Of a stretch of 64,000 nt of DNA, positions 23,316 through 35,900 are shown in pieces. Numbering within the stretch: position 1 is the stretch's first letter; every line of letters begins with the position of its first letter. Made by a program: the position numbers and the translations under genes. The notes beneath the pieces were generated by a model. The model was not told the DNA's origin. It saw nothing but the letters and a program-made list of their open reading frames with translations, and did no database searches. Where the stretch lies: positions 62,001 to 126,000 of the forward strand of contig WNNJ02001530.1 in assembly GCA_012934845.2 (NCBI GenBank). The letters run 5' to 3'. This DNA comes from Pomphorhynchus laevis (taxonomy: Eukaryota > Acanthocephala > Palaeacanthocephala > Echinorhynchida > Pomphorhynchidae).

Positions 23316-26077
23316 CAGTGGTCTCCAAACTTTCCAGCCTTAGGGCCATACTTATTACTCCAGTAAGTTCCGAGGGCCAAACCATATTATCATTGTTGCC
23401 GGTGGTAAAAAGTGGAATAGTCTACTTATGAAAAAAGTCTGAAAAAGTACGCGACGTTTAAAAAAGGCTGCAAATCGGACTAAAGTCCGCAAAACGCATT
23501 TACTGCAAATTATTAATTTTCTGCCATTATCTGTAATTTATGTTCAGCCGTAGAGTACGAGTCATGATAAGTAACGTGACACGACATCTGGTGGATGCAA
23601 GTGGAAATAGACAGTACCTTCTATCTCCAACAGATGGCGCTAATAGCGCGTACAGAATAATCTCTTTTGTTCGAGAAAGTTCTGCTGTCTTCCACACACA
23701 CTTCTAGATGGCAGTAATTGGAATATATAAGAAGCCTAGTGGCGCAACCACAAATCAGTTCCTATGATACCGTTGTGAAATAAAATAGTGCGTATCTCCT
23801 TAAAACGTGGTTGTGCGTGTTTCAGTTTAAGACATCTTTGTAACAGTATTTTTATTTAATTGTTGCTCTTGTGTGTGATTTAGTAGTACGGAAAAGAAGC
23901 GAAAAATTGATAGTGAATGCAGAAAATTCAAAGATTAGTGGAGCATTCAGTATTTCGTAATTGAGTCCAGTAACAAGGCGTTGTGTTTGATTTGCAATGA
24001 AAGCATAGCCGTTCTCAAAGAATATAACATTAAACGTCATTATGAAGCAAAACATTTTGAAAATTACTCAAAATATACAGGAAGTTCGCGGACAGAAAAA
24101 TTCGAAGCAATGAAGCGCGGATTGAAATCGCAGCAATCTTCATTTACAAAACTCAAAACTGAACAAGAGGCAGCAACTCGTGCCAGCTTTCGTGTGGCTC
24201 TTGAAATAGCAAAACGTGGAAAACCATTCACCGATGGAGAAATGATTAAAGAATGCATAAATGCAGTAGCCGAAGAAATGTGGCCTGAAAAACTGTCAGC
24301 TTGTCGGAAAACACTGTGGCTCAAGGGTAGAAAACATCGCTGAAAATATATCCTCTCAACTGTTCGACAAAAATGGACATGTTAAGTGGTTTTCTTTGGC
24401 CTTGGATGAGTCAACGGATGTGACATACACTGCTCGGGTGTTGATTTATATTCGAGGAGTAGATAAAATCTATGAAATGCATGAAGAACTTCTTGATATG
24501 TATAGTATTCATGGGACAACTACTGGTACAGATATTTTTAAAGGAGTTGAAATGGCCATTAATCAAACAAACCTTCGATGGAAAAACTTGAAATGTATTA
24601 CAACTGATGGAGGCAAAAACATGAGTGGGAAAGATAAAGGAGTAGTCGCTCTTGTGTCAAAGGCTGTAGAAAATGACGGTGGTTCAACACCATTAGTCTT
24701 ACATTGTATCATTCATCAACAGTCTTTGTGCGGAAAATATTTGAATATGTCTGAAGTTCTGAAACCAGTCATATCAACCGTTAATTTTATCAAGACTTTT
24801 GGGCTGAATCATCGACAATTCCGACAATTTATTGAAGAGATTGTAGAAAATGACTTGCCTTATCATACTGCCGTACGTTGGCTTAGTTATGGGAAAGTCC
24901 TTCCGCGCTTTTTTGAACTTCGAGCAGTGATCGAAATTTTTTGAATGAGAAGCATAGCCCTCTTACTAAATTACAAAACAACGCATGGTTGTGGAAGTTA
25001 GCATTATATGTTGATTTGACAAAACATGTGAACGAACTGAATTTGAGATTGCAAGGAGAAGACTAGAATCTTCCTGATTTATACACTAATATCAAATCAT
25101 TCCGGAAGAAATTGATACTGTTTCAATCACAACTACGAAGCAAATGTTTTTCACATTTTAAAACATGTAAAATGTTCAGCCACACCACTAAGACTGAGTT
25201 TCCTATAGATTTTGCAATCGAAACTTTGAGTTCTTTGAAAACAAATTTTGATACGCGTTTCTCAGACTTTGATTTCATTGCAAATCAAATTAAGATTTTC
25301 CAGAATCCTTTTGATGCTGACATTGAAACCCTAGCCTCTGAACTTCAAATTGAAATGATTGATCTACAGTGCAGTGATATAATTAAGAACAAATATTAAA
25401 ACTCATCATTGTTGGAATTTTATGAGTCTTCCACTGCCACAATTTTCTAATTTGCATAAATTTGCTCGTGGGCTGTTTTCTGTTTTTGGCACTACTTATT
25501 TGTGTGAGAAGACCTTCTCCAAAATGAAGTACATAAAAAATGCTTACAGATCCAAATTAACCGACGAGAATCTTAAATCCATTTTAATAATTGGTACAAG
25601 TAAAATTAGTCCACAACTTAAAACTATTATCAGTGGAAAATCTCAGTTACATAAATCTCATTAGTATTTGATATGTCATTATGCATGTAATAAGTTGTGT
25701 TTTAATATAAAATGTATGAAATTTAGTTGGATTCATTTCAATAATTTGTTAGTTATTATATACTGAAGTTAAATATTCTGCATATTATACATGTCTTTAC
25801 TCATTACAATTCCGTGTTTCTTTATTCAACTTATTACAAAAACAAAAACAATAAGCCTACAACAATGTTATTAGTAGTTAGCCCAGGACCATATCAATAT
25901 AGATGTAATCTTTATAATTATTCAACATAAAATTTGAATACTTCAGTGAACTTAAGTTAATTTGCTAGAAAAAAAGTGCTATAAAAGGAGTTTTCAAGTA
26001 TGCTAGCTCTCCGCGGGTCAGAAAAAATCTGTCAGAGGGCCGGATGTGGCCCGCGGGCCGTAGTTTGGAGACCCCTG
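23316..26077 (+). mobile_element. hAT transposon unit, GTF2IRD2/ZBED-like
   Basis: The unit is 2.76 kb with terminal inverted repeats (CAGTGGTCTCCAAAC at the left, complement CAGGGGTCTCCAAAC at the right) and one transposase gene on the + strand. It belongs to the cut-and-paste hAT superfamily, in the branch that gave rise to vertebrate GTF2IRD2 and ZBED-type genes. The immediate right flank (GGTTAGAC) does not match the left flank well, which is part of the evidence that this unit is embedded in a larger composite. The first 560 bp are non-coding and contain an AGATGGCGCTAATAGCGC phrase. Confidence 0.85.
23880..25664 (+). pseudogene. hAT transposase, disrupted
   Basis: Domains in order: a BED-like zinc finger (ALCLICNESIAVLKEYNIKR, then HYEAKHFENY) preceded by a stop around 23930; a charged linker (TKLKTEQEAATRASF); the RNase H-like catalytic fold beginning with ALDESTDVTYTARVLIYIRG (first catalytic Asp) and ITTDGGKNMSGKDKG; HCIIHQQSLCGKYL; and the C-terminal dimerisation domain (FARGLFSVFGTTYLCEKTFS, then MKYIKNAYRSKLTDENL). 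The reading frame is broken near 23930, near 24340, near 24945 and between 25399 and 25422. The transposase would excise and reinsert the element by a hairpin mechanism, but this copy cannot encode it. Confidence 0.85.
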
Positions 26078-26290
26078 GGTTAGACTCACAAGCCATAAAA
26101 AAGGCTTCTTCTATTATACGTGATAAATAATTGCTTTCGTAAGACAATGCAGTAGCGTTCTGAAAATCAACCATGTGATTAAGTGATGTGAAATGCTGAG
26201 CAATGGTATTATAAACAGTTCCATTTTGTAGGACGTGTTGTTTGATTCTTTTAGATAAACATTACCCAGTTTGGTCAATATAAACAAAGT
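26078..26290 (-). mobile_element. Penelope-like GIY-YIG endonuclease fragment
   Basis: On the - strand: DFVYIDQTG, then SKRIKQHVLQNGTVYNTIAQ, HFTSLNHMVDF, ALSYESNYLSRIIEEAFFM. That is the C-terminal half of the GIY-YIG nuclease of endonuclease-bearing PLEs (Y.GQTGRSL..R..EH..., then A.VL..E.NY..R..REA). It carries one stop. It comes from a different PLE type than the copies elsewhere in the window, which show no such domain after the RT. It fills the gap between two hAT pieces. Confidence 0.75.
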
Positions 26291-26310
26291 CGCTATATAC
26301 TGAAGTTAAA

Positions 26311-26592
26311 TGTAACTTTAAACGTGAACACTAAAATAGGAGAAGCAAAAAAAGCTGTTTTTTTTCTTATCAAGGCACAATTACCACAACACTAAAATCT
26401 ATCGTTTTATCCCAAAAATGCACAGCAAGTTTACTAGCATTACAATGCTAGTACAAAGCAGTAGTGTTACATCAATAGTGCCAGTTAGTTCGGTACTTTG
26501 AACAACGGTCATGTCAATTGATAGTTCAGAAAATCGCAAATTCAAAGCTAGCAAGCATCGGAAGTACGAGATCAAACAACCGTTCCGCAACA
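26311..26592 (-). repeat. LTR (downstream) of inner LTR element
   Basis: 282 bp, starts TGTAACTTTAAACG and ends TTCCGCAACA on the + strand. Confidence 0.9.
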
Positions 26593-29500
26593 CCGCCCCT
26601 TGATCTCATCTAAACATAATCGCGTAGATATGTCGGTCGTGTCCGTATTCTATTGGACGTCCTAACTTGATCCAACATTAAATTTTGAGAAGAATCGTCT
26701 TCGTCCGAATCATTAACCAACTTGACAAATCGTTTGGGTGTGCTTACTTGGAAATCACTTTTACATTCATCTACTCCAATTTTACTAATTGCCGGTCGCA
26801 CGTGGCATAGATGTCTTTCAATACCATTTATTTCGATCGTATTGCACTTCTCTCCTCGAGTAACTACACCATGTTGCCATTGTGAAGTGCATCTCGCATT
26901 ATTCGGTTTTATCCATACTGTTTGTCCACGCTTAAAACTGCTTTTCTTCGCTGTTGATGGTTGTCTGATACTGCATTGATGTCTCCATCGATATCTTTAT
27001 ATGTGATGGCTGGGACTTTTTCTTAATGGACAGAAAGTCTCGGCGAGGTTATACCAAAAAACAGCTTCAATCAAGCTGCACCGACAACGAGCTGCAATAC
27101 GCTTGATAGTTAGGTGATTGCGATCCACTATTCCATTGCCCTGTGGCCTAAATGCAGCTCGAAAGCGTAAAGATATTTCCCATCGACAACATAACTGTCT
27201 AAGCATACTTCTTCTAAATACGGCCGCATTATCCACCAATACTTCGTCTGGTAATCCGTGATCTAGTATCAACTGTAGAAATTTTCTCGATACACAATCA
27301 GCGCTCTCTCTATCCAGCGCTTTCCAAACGGCAAATCTTCCTGGTCCACTATCCACGATACTCAAATAGGGACGTCCTTAATAATGAACTATATCAATGG
27401 CCAGTCGTTTCCATATGCCACTCACTTGACACGATCCGTGAGAATATTTTATCGGCGACGGATCTATAGTCTGGCATCGTTCGCATCGCTTTATAATATC
27501 CTCGATTTCCTTTCTGTCAGTATCACGATTTACCATCTTAGCGAGCGCAAAAGACCTTATGATTCCAAAGTGGTGCATATCATGTAATTGTGTAGAATTA
27601 TAACCATAATCTACATGAGTTAAAACTGCAGCAGATGTTCCTTCACATATACGATTTTTTTCGTTTATTCGTGCTAGCAAATCGGCCTTATTCAAATTTA
27701 AAGGCACGTATTCCCATTTAATGTTCAGATTTGCCTCTTCAATTAAGGATTGTAATGTCGACAAACACCTCCGCACGAGCATTTCAGCAGCGCATTTAGT
27801 TTTTATTCTGTGCAGTTTACTAGTAGTAAGATTAAACCAATTTAATACAGTCCGCGAGTCAGTTATACCTTTATTTTCGTAAAATCCCACTTCAATGCAA
27901 GGTTGATTCCTCGAATAGCGGCTTCCAGCTCCAAGACATTTATATGAAGCGAGTCGCTGGATTTTCATAGCCATGCAGCATCTTCGACTATTGATCCTGA
28001 TATCTCTAAGCACATGGTTATTGCAATGCTACTCGCGTCACACCAAACAGTGCAGCGATCGGTACAGCTTACTTCCCATTGACCTTTAACTGGGTCCGAT
28101 AACCGTAAGCGCTTCAACATTCTTATCAAAAACAGGGTAGCATCTTTTCCGATAGGATCATTCCAATCATGGCCAATTGCAAGACGTTTAAGATAATTAG
28201 CGCTTATGCGCAGCCAAGATGCAATAGGGTAATGACCTATTAGCTTGCCACATAACGAAAAGAGATCTCTCCTCGTCATTCTCTGAATTTTCCGAGCGTC
28301 TATATCAACAAGGTTTCCACGGTTAAACATAAATTTTTCTTCGATATTTCTTGTGATCATCATACCCAATACCCTATTGTCTCCGAGTTCCATCGGTTCT
28401 TTCGTAGATAAGCCGAATTGACTAAGATTACATCTCACAACATCCGCAGATACGACATTTTCATCCACAAGTATATCATCGTAGTACGAATCAGTCCCTT
28501 CACGAATCAAAGCATTTTGTTCCAGAACAAAACAAAGTATCGTTTTCATAACTTTAGGTCCAATCGACATTCCAAATCCTAATCGTGTAAAACAGTATGT
28601 AACTCCCTCATATTTAACAAGTTGATACTTCCAGTAGTCGGGGTGGATCCAAATTTTAAGATACGCATGCTTCAAATCTAATATTTTAGCCTTAGTGGAA
28701 ATTCGACGCCATCTTCGAATTGCGTCAACACAAATATCTGTATCGTCACCTGTATGACAGCTGATATATCTATTTAATTCGCGAAAATCAAGCAAAGGTC
28801 TAATGCTGTTTTTTGAAGGATGAGAAACTGCTATTAATGAAATCAACCCGTCGACTCTGCTGCAGCTCCATTTGCACAGAATTCCTTGACCTATCCAATG
28901 TTGCATTTCTTTTCGAAAGTTGTCAGCAATGTCAGATTTAGCAACACGCGAGTACTGAGCTAACGTGTTTCGTAAATAGGGTTTGACATCAAGCCATTTC
29001 CAGTGCACAGTCCATCTACCATCCTCAAAAGTGGCTTCGAAATCCTCGTCCTTAATTACCACAGGATCACTCACTTTTATTATACCTGTTTCGTATGATT
29101 ATCTTGAGCTTTTCCCTCGTTCATGACTACTTTCTCGTTAGTTTTGTTTTGATTTTGCAAGGATACGCGACCATCCAGTTTACTAGATAAGAATGTTATA
29201 CCGGATGACGAAATAGTTACACCACCGACGCGCCGAATAACATCCATTTCCAGTATGAAATCAATTTCACCCACCAATTTGTTTGTAACAATGGCTGAAA
29301 CAATCATAATCTGACCTTTACTACAATCCGGCAACTCGACACGTAGTTAAGCAGTTCCCATACATACTTTTGATTGAGCGCAGAAATCATAGACCTTTGT
29401 TGGTGATCTTTGATACGAAGCCAGGGATGATCGAATAATTGAACGATTGCAACCACTATCAACCAATGCATTCCGCTTGTAGCCATCAATTGTCACGAAG

Positions 29501-30156
29501 ATAATGGGTAACTCACCGGAAATTATTGTGTTGGCGAAACTGGATCCGGTATACCAAGTTCGCCTTCCTCGTTTCCCTGACGTTGGTTGTTACAGTATCT
29601 TGAAATGTGGCCAAGTTTCCCATATGTCCAACACCGAAGTACCGTTTTGCGCCAAAAATTATTGGTCCTGTTCCTTCGGAATTGAGCGACGTTTGAATTA
29701 TCTTTCATAATACACACGATATTATTATTTTCTGCTGCTATTAATGATCTAGCTCGATTTGCCAAATCCTCAATGGATACCGATTCGACGTCAACTACGC
29801 GGCTTTAGATATGCCTCCCAAATCTGCCAGAAAAATATCGACTGGCTCGTCTAACCATTTTCTTGCAATAAATCGCTCATACGCAGTGAAAGGATCTATA
29901 CCAAATACAAGGCGCATCCGCTTTTCGATTACCTCTGGTTTTCCTCTTTCAACATTGCCCATCTCCATATATACATTAAGCGCAATGCATTGGAGCAGCA
30001 TAGGCAATATAGTTGCTTCTTCATTACTCAACTGCTGGAGTTTAATTACAAGATCAAACTTGGTTATCCATTCCTCGATGTCTGCTGTTCCGTCGTATAC
30101 TGGAACAACATCGGTCAATTTTAATTTGCTCATATTGTTTTGATGCCCGGTTAGCT

Positions 30157-30438
30157 TGTAACTTTAAACGTGAACACTAAAATAGGAGAAGCAAAAAAAG
30201 CTGTTTTTTTTCTTATCAAGGCACAATTGCCACAACACTAAAATCTATCGTTTTATCCCAAAAATGCACAGCAAGTTTACTAGCATTACAATGCTAGTAC
30301 AAAGCAGTAGTGCTACATCAACAGTGCGAGTTAGTTCGGCACTTTGAACAACGGTCATGTCAATTGATAGTTCAGAAAATCGCAAATTCAAAGCTAGCAA
30401 GCATCAGAAGTACGAGATCAAACAACCGTTCCGCAACA
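30157..30438 (-). repeat. LTR (upstream) of inner LTR element
   Basis: 282 bp, about six differences from its twin. Confidence 0.9.
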
Positions 30439-30503
30439 TTAAATATTCTGCATATTATACATGTCTTTACTCATTACAATTCCGTGTTTCTTTATGAATC
30501 CGT

Positions 30504-31278
30504 GAATCCTTTTGATGCTTACATTGAAACCCTAGCCTCTGAACTTCAAATTGAAATGATTGATCTACAGTGCAGTAATATAATTAAGAACAAATATTAA
30601 AACTCATCATTGTTGGAATTTTATGAGTCTTCCACTGCCACAATTTTCTAATTTGCATAAATTTGCTCGTGGGCTGTTTTCTGTTTTTGGCACTACTTAT
30701 TTGTGTGAGAAGACCTTCTCCAAAATGAAGTACATAAAAAATGCTTACAGATCCAAATTAACCGACGAGAATCTTAAATCCATTTTAATAATTGGTACAA
30801 GTAAAATTAGTCCACAACTTAAAACTATTATCAGTGGAAAATCTCAGTTACATAAATCTCATTAGTATTTGATATGTCATTATGCATGTAATAAGTTGTG
30901 TTTTAATATAAAATGTATGAAATTTAGTTGGATTCATTTCAATAATTTGTTAGTTATTATATACTGAAGTTAAATATTCTGCATATTATACATGTCTTTA
31001 CTCATTACAATTCCGTGTTTCTTTATTCAACTTATTACAAAAACAAAAACAATAAGCCTACAACAATGTTATTAGTAGTTAGCCCAGGACCATATCAATA
31101 TAGATGTAATCTTTATAATTATTCAACATAAAATTTGAATACTTCAGTGAACTTAAGTTAATTTGCTAGAAAAAAAGTGCTATAAAAGGAGTTTTCAAGT
31201 ATGCTAGCTCTCCGCGGGTCAGAAAAAATCTGTCAGAGGGCCGGATGTGGCCCGCGGGCTGTAGTTTGGAGACCCCTA
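30504..31278 (+). repeat. Second copy of the hAT 3' end
   Basis: This 775-bp block equals 25303-26077 with no length change and about four substitutions (such as GCTTACATT for GCTGACATT). It includes the C-terminal dimerisation ORF (30623-30865) unchanged, the 3' untranslated region and the right terminus. Confidence 0.9.
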
Positions 31279-34200
31279 GTCTAGACTGTTGTCGTCATCG
31301 GTCCTTAATGTTCCAGGATTATAAATATCCACATTGTTTGGATCCTTGTAAATGCAGGTTTCTGAAGGACAACGAGATAGATGCCGAGTTGATATATTCG
31401 CTTCCTTCCCACATAGAAATTTAATATGTGTAGGATTAAGATTAGCGTTTATCAGTTTTGCTCTAAGCAATTTATCGTCATATTTATCATGCTTGTAGAA
31501 GTTTCGTACGAATACAGGACCGGGATTACATAGCCATTTGGGCAAGTTGAATTTTGCTATCGGACGTCTAGGGAAGTTAAAGATACGATCGTGGGGTATC
31601 GAACCGGTAGTGGTACATAATAGTCCCCGGATAGACTGAAGACATTCAGTGAGAACAGTTTCCAAAGCATCAACAGGACGATTGTAGTCTCTAAGCCGCA
31701 AAAGTATAGCGCTCCATAAAATGCCGTTGTATCGCTCGATCTGCCCGTTACCGACCGGATTGTACGGAGAAGAATGACTTGCTACCGTACCAATACTGCT
31801 AAGATAATCTGTGAATTATTTCGACATGAGGGATGGCCCGCGATTGGAATGTACAAATTCAGGGTGGGCCAAATATTGACACAATGCTGCGTAGACAATT
31901 AATCACTGTTTGTGTGGACATATCTCGGCATGCGACAGCAAACGGATATTGGAAATATTCATCGATGACTGTCATCAAATATTTCTTGCCTGATGAACTA
32001 GGCAATGGCCCTTTAAAGTCAAGTGATATTCTTTTGAAGGGTTTCGTAGCTCTGATGATAGCGGTCTTTGGAGGCTTAAAGAAGTTTGGTTTCAACAAAG
32101 AACATGTATAGCAATAAGAGACAACATAACGAACGTCTTGAGAGCTACATGGGAGTTGATTCGATTTAATAAAATGGCACAAACGATTGACTCCAGGGTG
32201 GCAAATTGTCGCGTGAAGTTCGCAAAGGAGCTTTAAATCTTTTTGTTTGTTGAAATACCCGTAACTTGATGCACAGATATCCCTAGACATTGAGTCGGCC
32301 ACACAATTCAACTTTCCAGGCCGATAAATGATGCAATACTTAAATTCAGATAAATCGAGACGTCATCTTTGCACCTTTTCATTTTTTATTTTACTCTTAT
32401 GATTCCTGTTAAATATAAATGAGACGGACCTTTGATCAGTTAGAACATTGAAAGTTCGACCAGACAAATAGTGCCTCCAATATCGTAATGATTCGACGAT
32501 GGCGATGGCCTCCTTCTCAATAGCGGAATATCCAACGGCAATCTTGCTAAGGGTATGTGAATAAAAGGCAACGGGTTTGTTATCCTGTATTAATACGGCA
32601 CCGATGGCATGGAGAGAGGCGTCAGTCTCAACTGTAAATGTCTTGTTAAAATTGATGGGTGTTAGTGTAGCTGAAATAATGAGATCACGAACTAGATCAA
32701 AAGAGCGCCTTGCTACCGGTGTAATAGGAAAATTCGTAGTTTCAGCTAACGGACGAATCTGCGACGAAAAAATTTGAATCCATTTGGCTTAATGAGAGAA
32801 GAGGCCAACAATTCTTCGCAGTTGACGTTTATTTTAAGGTACTTGCAGTTCTTGCAAAGATGAGACACGATTAGGATCAGGCCGTTTAATACCATTGCCA
32901 ACTTGATATCCCAAAATATTGATCATCGTCTTATTAAAAATACACTTTGATTCATTTAGTGTTATTCGGTACTTAGAAGCAACTTCACGAAAGTTTGCCA
33001 GATTTGTATCGTGTTCTTGCTGGGTTTTGCCGCACACAATAATGTCGTCGAGATATGAGTACGTAACGGTTAAGTTTTCTTTCTCTATAATCTCGTTGAT
33101 TATTCGTTGGAAAGCGGCCACAGCATTCGTGAGTCCGAATGGCATTCGCTGAAATTGCTAGAGTTTACCATCCACCTCAAATGCCGTCAAAAAATTTTTG
33201 TTTGCTCGTAAGGAAACTTTATGATAAGCACTTTTGAAATTTAGAGTGCTAAACACGTTATTGCTCGATATGGTATCAATCAAGTCATCTATTCGGGGCA
33301 TGGGGTAAGCGTCAAGTACAGTGAATCTATTTACTGTCTGTGAATAATCTACAACAAGACGACGACGTCCTTCCCTGTCTGCAATAAGAACTTGCGCGCG
33401 CCATGATGATCGACTGTGCTCGATGATTCCCTCGGCTAACATTCGTTTTACTTCCAAATTTTATTCGCGAATTGTCTGGAATTGTGATTGATGGAATCTC
33501 TGTTCAAGCCGGATACACTTAAACTGACCACAGACTGTCCTGATGCAGAACGCGAATGACGCCACTGGCGATATCGCTTTGAAACTTTCGTTAAACGTCT
33601 CAAAATCAATTCTGCAGATGACAAGCTTGATCTTCTGAAAATATCAATTTCAGCCCAGTTATTTGATAAGATCGAGAAATGTCCAAATTATGACTCAGCA
33701 ATGGATTTACTCGACAAATCATTCATAAAAGCTACAAATTCAGTTTACAAACGACATTTGTTATGCTCGGCCAGACAAGCTCTCGATGAATCGATATCTA
33801 ATTATGTGGATCGTCTCGAAACGCTTGCTCGTCAATGTACTTTTAAGGATGTGAAAGCTAACGAGCTGCGTGATATTCTCATTTGCGATTCATTTATTAC
33901 GGGATTGCAGTCAAATGAAATTCGTCAGCGCATACTCGAAACCAATTACATTGATAAAGAGAAAGCGTATCAAGTCGCTCTAACAATTGAAGCAGCCCAA
34001 ATTCAATCAAACGAATATCGACACATCCGAATTCACAGTAAATGCCGTAAAAGAGACCCAAAGCTCTAAACTGAATACTGATAACTCAGAAAATGAAGAA
34101 TCTACGGCTCTAGTTCAAAATATAAGCAAGAAAAAATGCTACTTGTGGTGGAGCTATGCATACCCGCAATCGTTGTCCAGCCCGGGATGCTTAATGTTCA

Positions 34201-34871
34201 TTTTGCTCAAAACGTGGGCACTACGAGAAAGTTTGTCGAGCTAAGATGTTTCGATCGCGGCAAAACTATAATCGTAGTACTCGACTATATAGTCCTACGG
34301 TGAATCACTTAATATCATATCTTGTCAAAATGCGAATAGTGATGCATCAAAGCTAAATGGCATGACGGCACAAGTTCGTGTTGGGACTCAAAAGCTGGAT
34401 GCGCTTATCGGCACTGGAAGCTCTTCCAATTTCGTCGATTCTTCAGTAATTCGCAAATTAGGTGTTCCTACAGAATCTTGTTGTGTTAGGATTTCCATGG
34501 CTGATTCATCGTTTACCTCTGTATGCGATGAACGATGTGTGATATCGATATCTTACTGTAATCGCAACTATTCTGACGTTCAATGTTTCGTCATGCCTCA
34601 CCCATGCCGTGATTTGATACTTGGTCATCCATTCTTGCGCTTACATTCAAGTATTTCCATTCGACTTCGAGGAAATAATAAGCAAGGCATTGACAATTGG
34701 ACAATTATCTAGCATGGAAATCAATTTACCGTCGTTATTTTCAGACGAATTCAAAGACTTGAAACCTGTAGCAATTCCGTCTCGAAGACGTAATATCGAA
34801 GATAATCGCTTCATTGCTTTGGAAGTAAAAACTTTCTTGGTAACAAACTACTTACAATTCGTGAATAAAAT

Positions 34872-34993
34872 TGTGATAACCAAAGAGAATAAAATGGCTT
34901 TTATTCACGAATCTACAAATAGTAGTAGGTAATAATAGATATAAACAATATAGTAAACTTTATAAATAAGATAGTGATCAATGTGATACCACA
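34872..34993 (-). repeat. Right LTR of the short-LTR element
   Basis: 122 bp, two differences from the left LTR. Followed by the GTTTG target copy. Confidence 0.85.
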
Positions 34994-34997
34994 GTTT

Positions 34998-35900
34998 GTT
35001 AAGATAGTGAGTTTGTATATTATATATTTATATCTTTTATTCAATGTAGCCGTTCTCTCTGTGTTAACATCGTCTGGCCTGATAATGAGCTGAGGTGGAG
35101 TCAGTAACTTGTCCATCCAACGTTCAGTATAATTAGAATTGTTCAATAAACTGATATAATACAAATACTACAGAGGTTTTATTACACAATCTATAACAAA
35201 GTAAATAAGTTAGTTTATATCATAACATTCTTCTCATCTATCTGCTGATTGATCTGATCATCGTCTAATATGTAATCCTTTAGATATTCCGGTATCCTTC
35301 TAGAGCGATTACTGGTCCTTGTTGGTAATACATTTTACATATCATAAACCAGTCATAACGCTTGACTGGTTTATCGTATCCGAAATCGTGGATCTTCGGT
35401 TTAGCCAGCTGTATTCATCGCAATTATCGGAAGGACGATTATGTTCAACATTTCGTTAAGGTGTTGAACAAGCTGTTGTAGAATCATAACCTAATGACGA
35501 ATCAACTGATGATCTCTCAAGTGGTGGTCGTGGATACGGTGCCAGCTTTCTCGTTAAAACTTTAAGTTCTCGATTATCCGAATTTTTTATTTGGACATAG
35601 TGCCCATTGCTGTGTATTAAATAAGCAATTTCTACATGACCTCCATGTTTGGAGTTAACATCCTTCTTTAATAAGACATGTCACGAAAGCGCTTGTGGAA
35701 AAACATCTTGCCATTGACTTAAAGCGAGTTTCCTTTAATCCGGAACTAGTTGGATCGTCTTCCAAATTACTCCTACGTACATTTCAGCTTGCACATTCCT
35801 ACCTGGTTAATACGGGGTAGATCTAATCATAGATATTGATCGATCTGAACAAAAACACAAGAGTTCGTCGGATTTTAAGCACGAATGTTCTAAATATTTT
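34998..35900 (-). mobile_element. Third LTR element remnant: LTR and end of pol
   Basis: A fossil. 34998-35198 looks like an LTR of about 201 bp (TG...CA). Next to it on the - strand comes the basic C terminus of a gypsy-like pol (SRRIPEYLKDYILDDDQ), then weaker integrase-like text to about 35830. The short-LTR element has its target site at the very edge of this LTR, so this one is older. Broken and mostly lost. Confidence 0.6.

Larger units (their letters stand above)
26311..30438 (-). mobile_element. LTR retrotransposon inserted in hAT sequence
   Basis: This fossil LTR element is 4.1 kb, with 282-bp LTRs at 26311-26592 and 30157-30438 (TG...CA) and a 5-bp target duplication TTAAA (26306-26310, 30439-30443). 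A purine-rich tract AAGGGGCGG abuts the downstream LTR. Parts on the - strand, in order: gag-like (30133-29795), a zinc-knuckle-like stretch (about 29765-29523), protease-like (29490-29080), reverse transcriptase with LTRLGFGMSIGPK and a YYDD box (29074-27965), RNase H-like, and integrase with a zinc-binding part and a DDE-type core (28013-26997), ending with a basic C terminus near 26610. Family: gypsy-like, of a lineage with LDFRELN and LTRLGFG phrases. LTRs differ at about 6 of 282 sites, so it is fairly young. It looks nearly complete but has a few breaks. Confidence 0.85.
23308..31286. mobile_element. hAT composite insertion with outer 8-bp target duplication
   Basis: The outer ends are a hAT terminus at 23316 (CAGTGGTCTCCAAAC) and one ending at 31278 (complement TAGGGGTCTCCAAAC). 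They are flanked by GTCTAAAC (23308-23315) and GTCTAGAC (31279-31286), which both fit the hAT target pattern nTnTAnAn and differ at one base. Inside: a full-length hAT unit (23316-26077), a 213-bp PLE endonuclease fragment (26078-26290), a scrap of hAT 3' untranslated sequence split by an LTR element (26311-30438), about 8 bp of filler, then a second copy of the last 775 bp of the hAT unit (30504-31278). Confidence 0.75.
22981..34993 (-). mobile_element. Gypsy-like LTR element with short LTRs, split by nested insertions
   Basis: This fossil LTR element has 122-bp LTRs (22981-23102 and 34872-34993, TG...CA) and a 5-bp target duplication GTTTG on both sides (22976-22980, 34994-34998). The LTRs differ at 2 of 122 positions, so it is young. 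Parts: the end of pol at 23104-23300 (-); integrase-like text at 31279-32311 (-) with a zinc-binding N terminus; reverse transcriptase-like text at 32834-33457 (-) with a YLDD box; gag-like text at 33490-34240 (+) and protease-like text at 34362-34712 (+). The gag/protease part lies in the opposite orientation to the RT/integrase part. Family: Ty3/gypsy-like. It is broken in many places. The hAT composite at 23316-31278 lies in its pol region. Confidence 0.85.

Noticed and set aside
23620-23650. CTCF-like AGATGGCGC site in the hAT left end
   Set aside because: A single short match inside a transposon end. No further support.
26078-26085. GGTTAGAC as target duplication of the inner hAT unit
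   Set aside because: Only 5 of 8 positions agree with the left flank GTCTAAAC, while the outer right flank GTCTAGAC agrees at 7 of 8.
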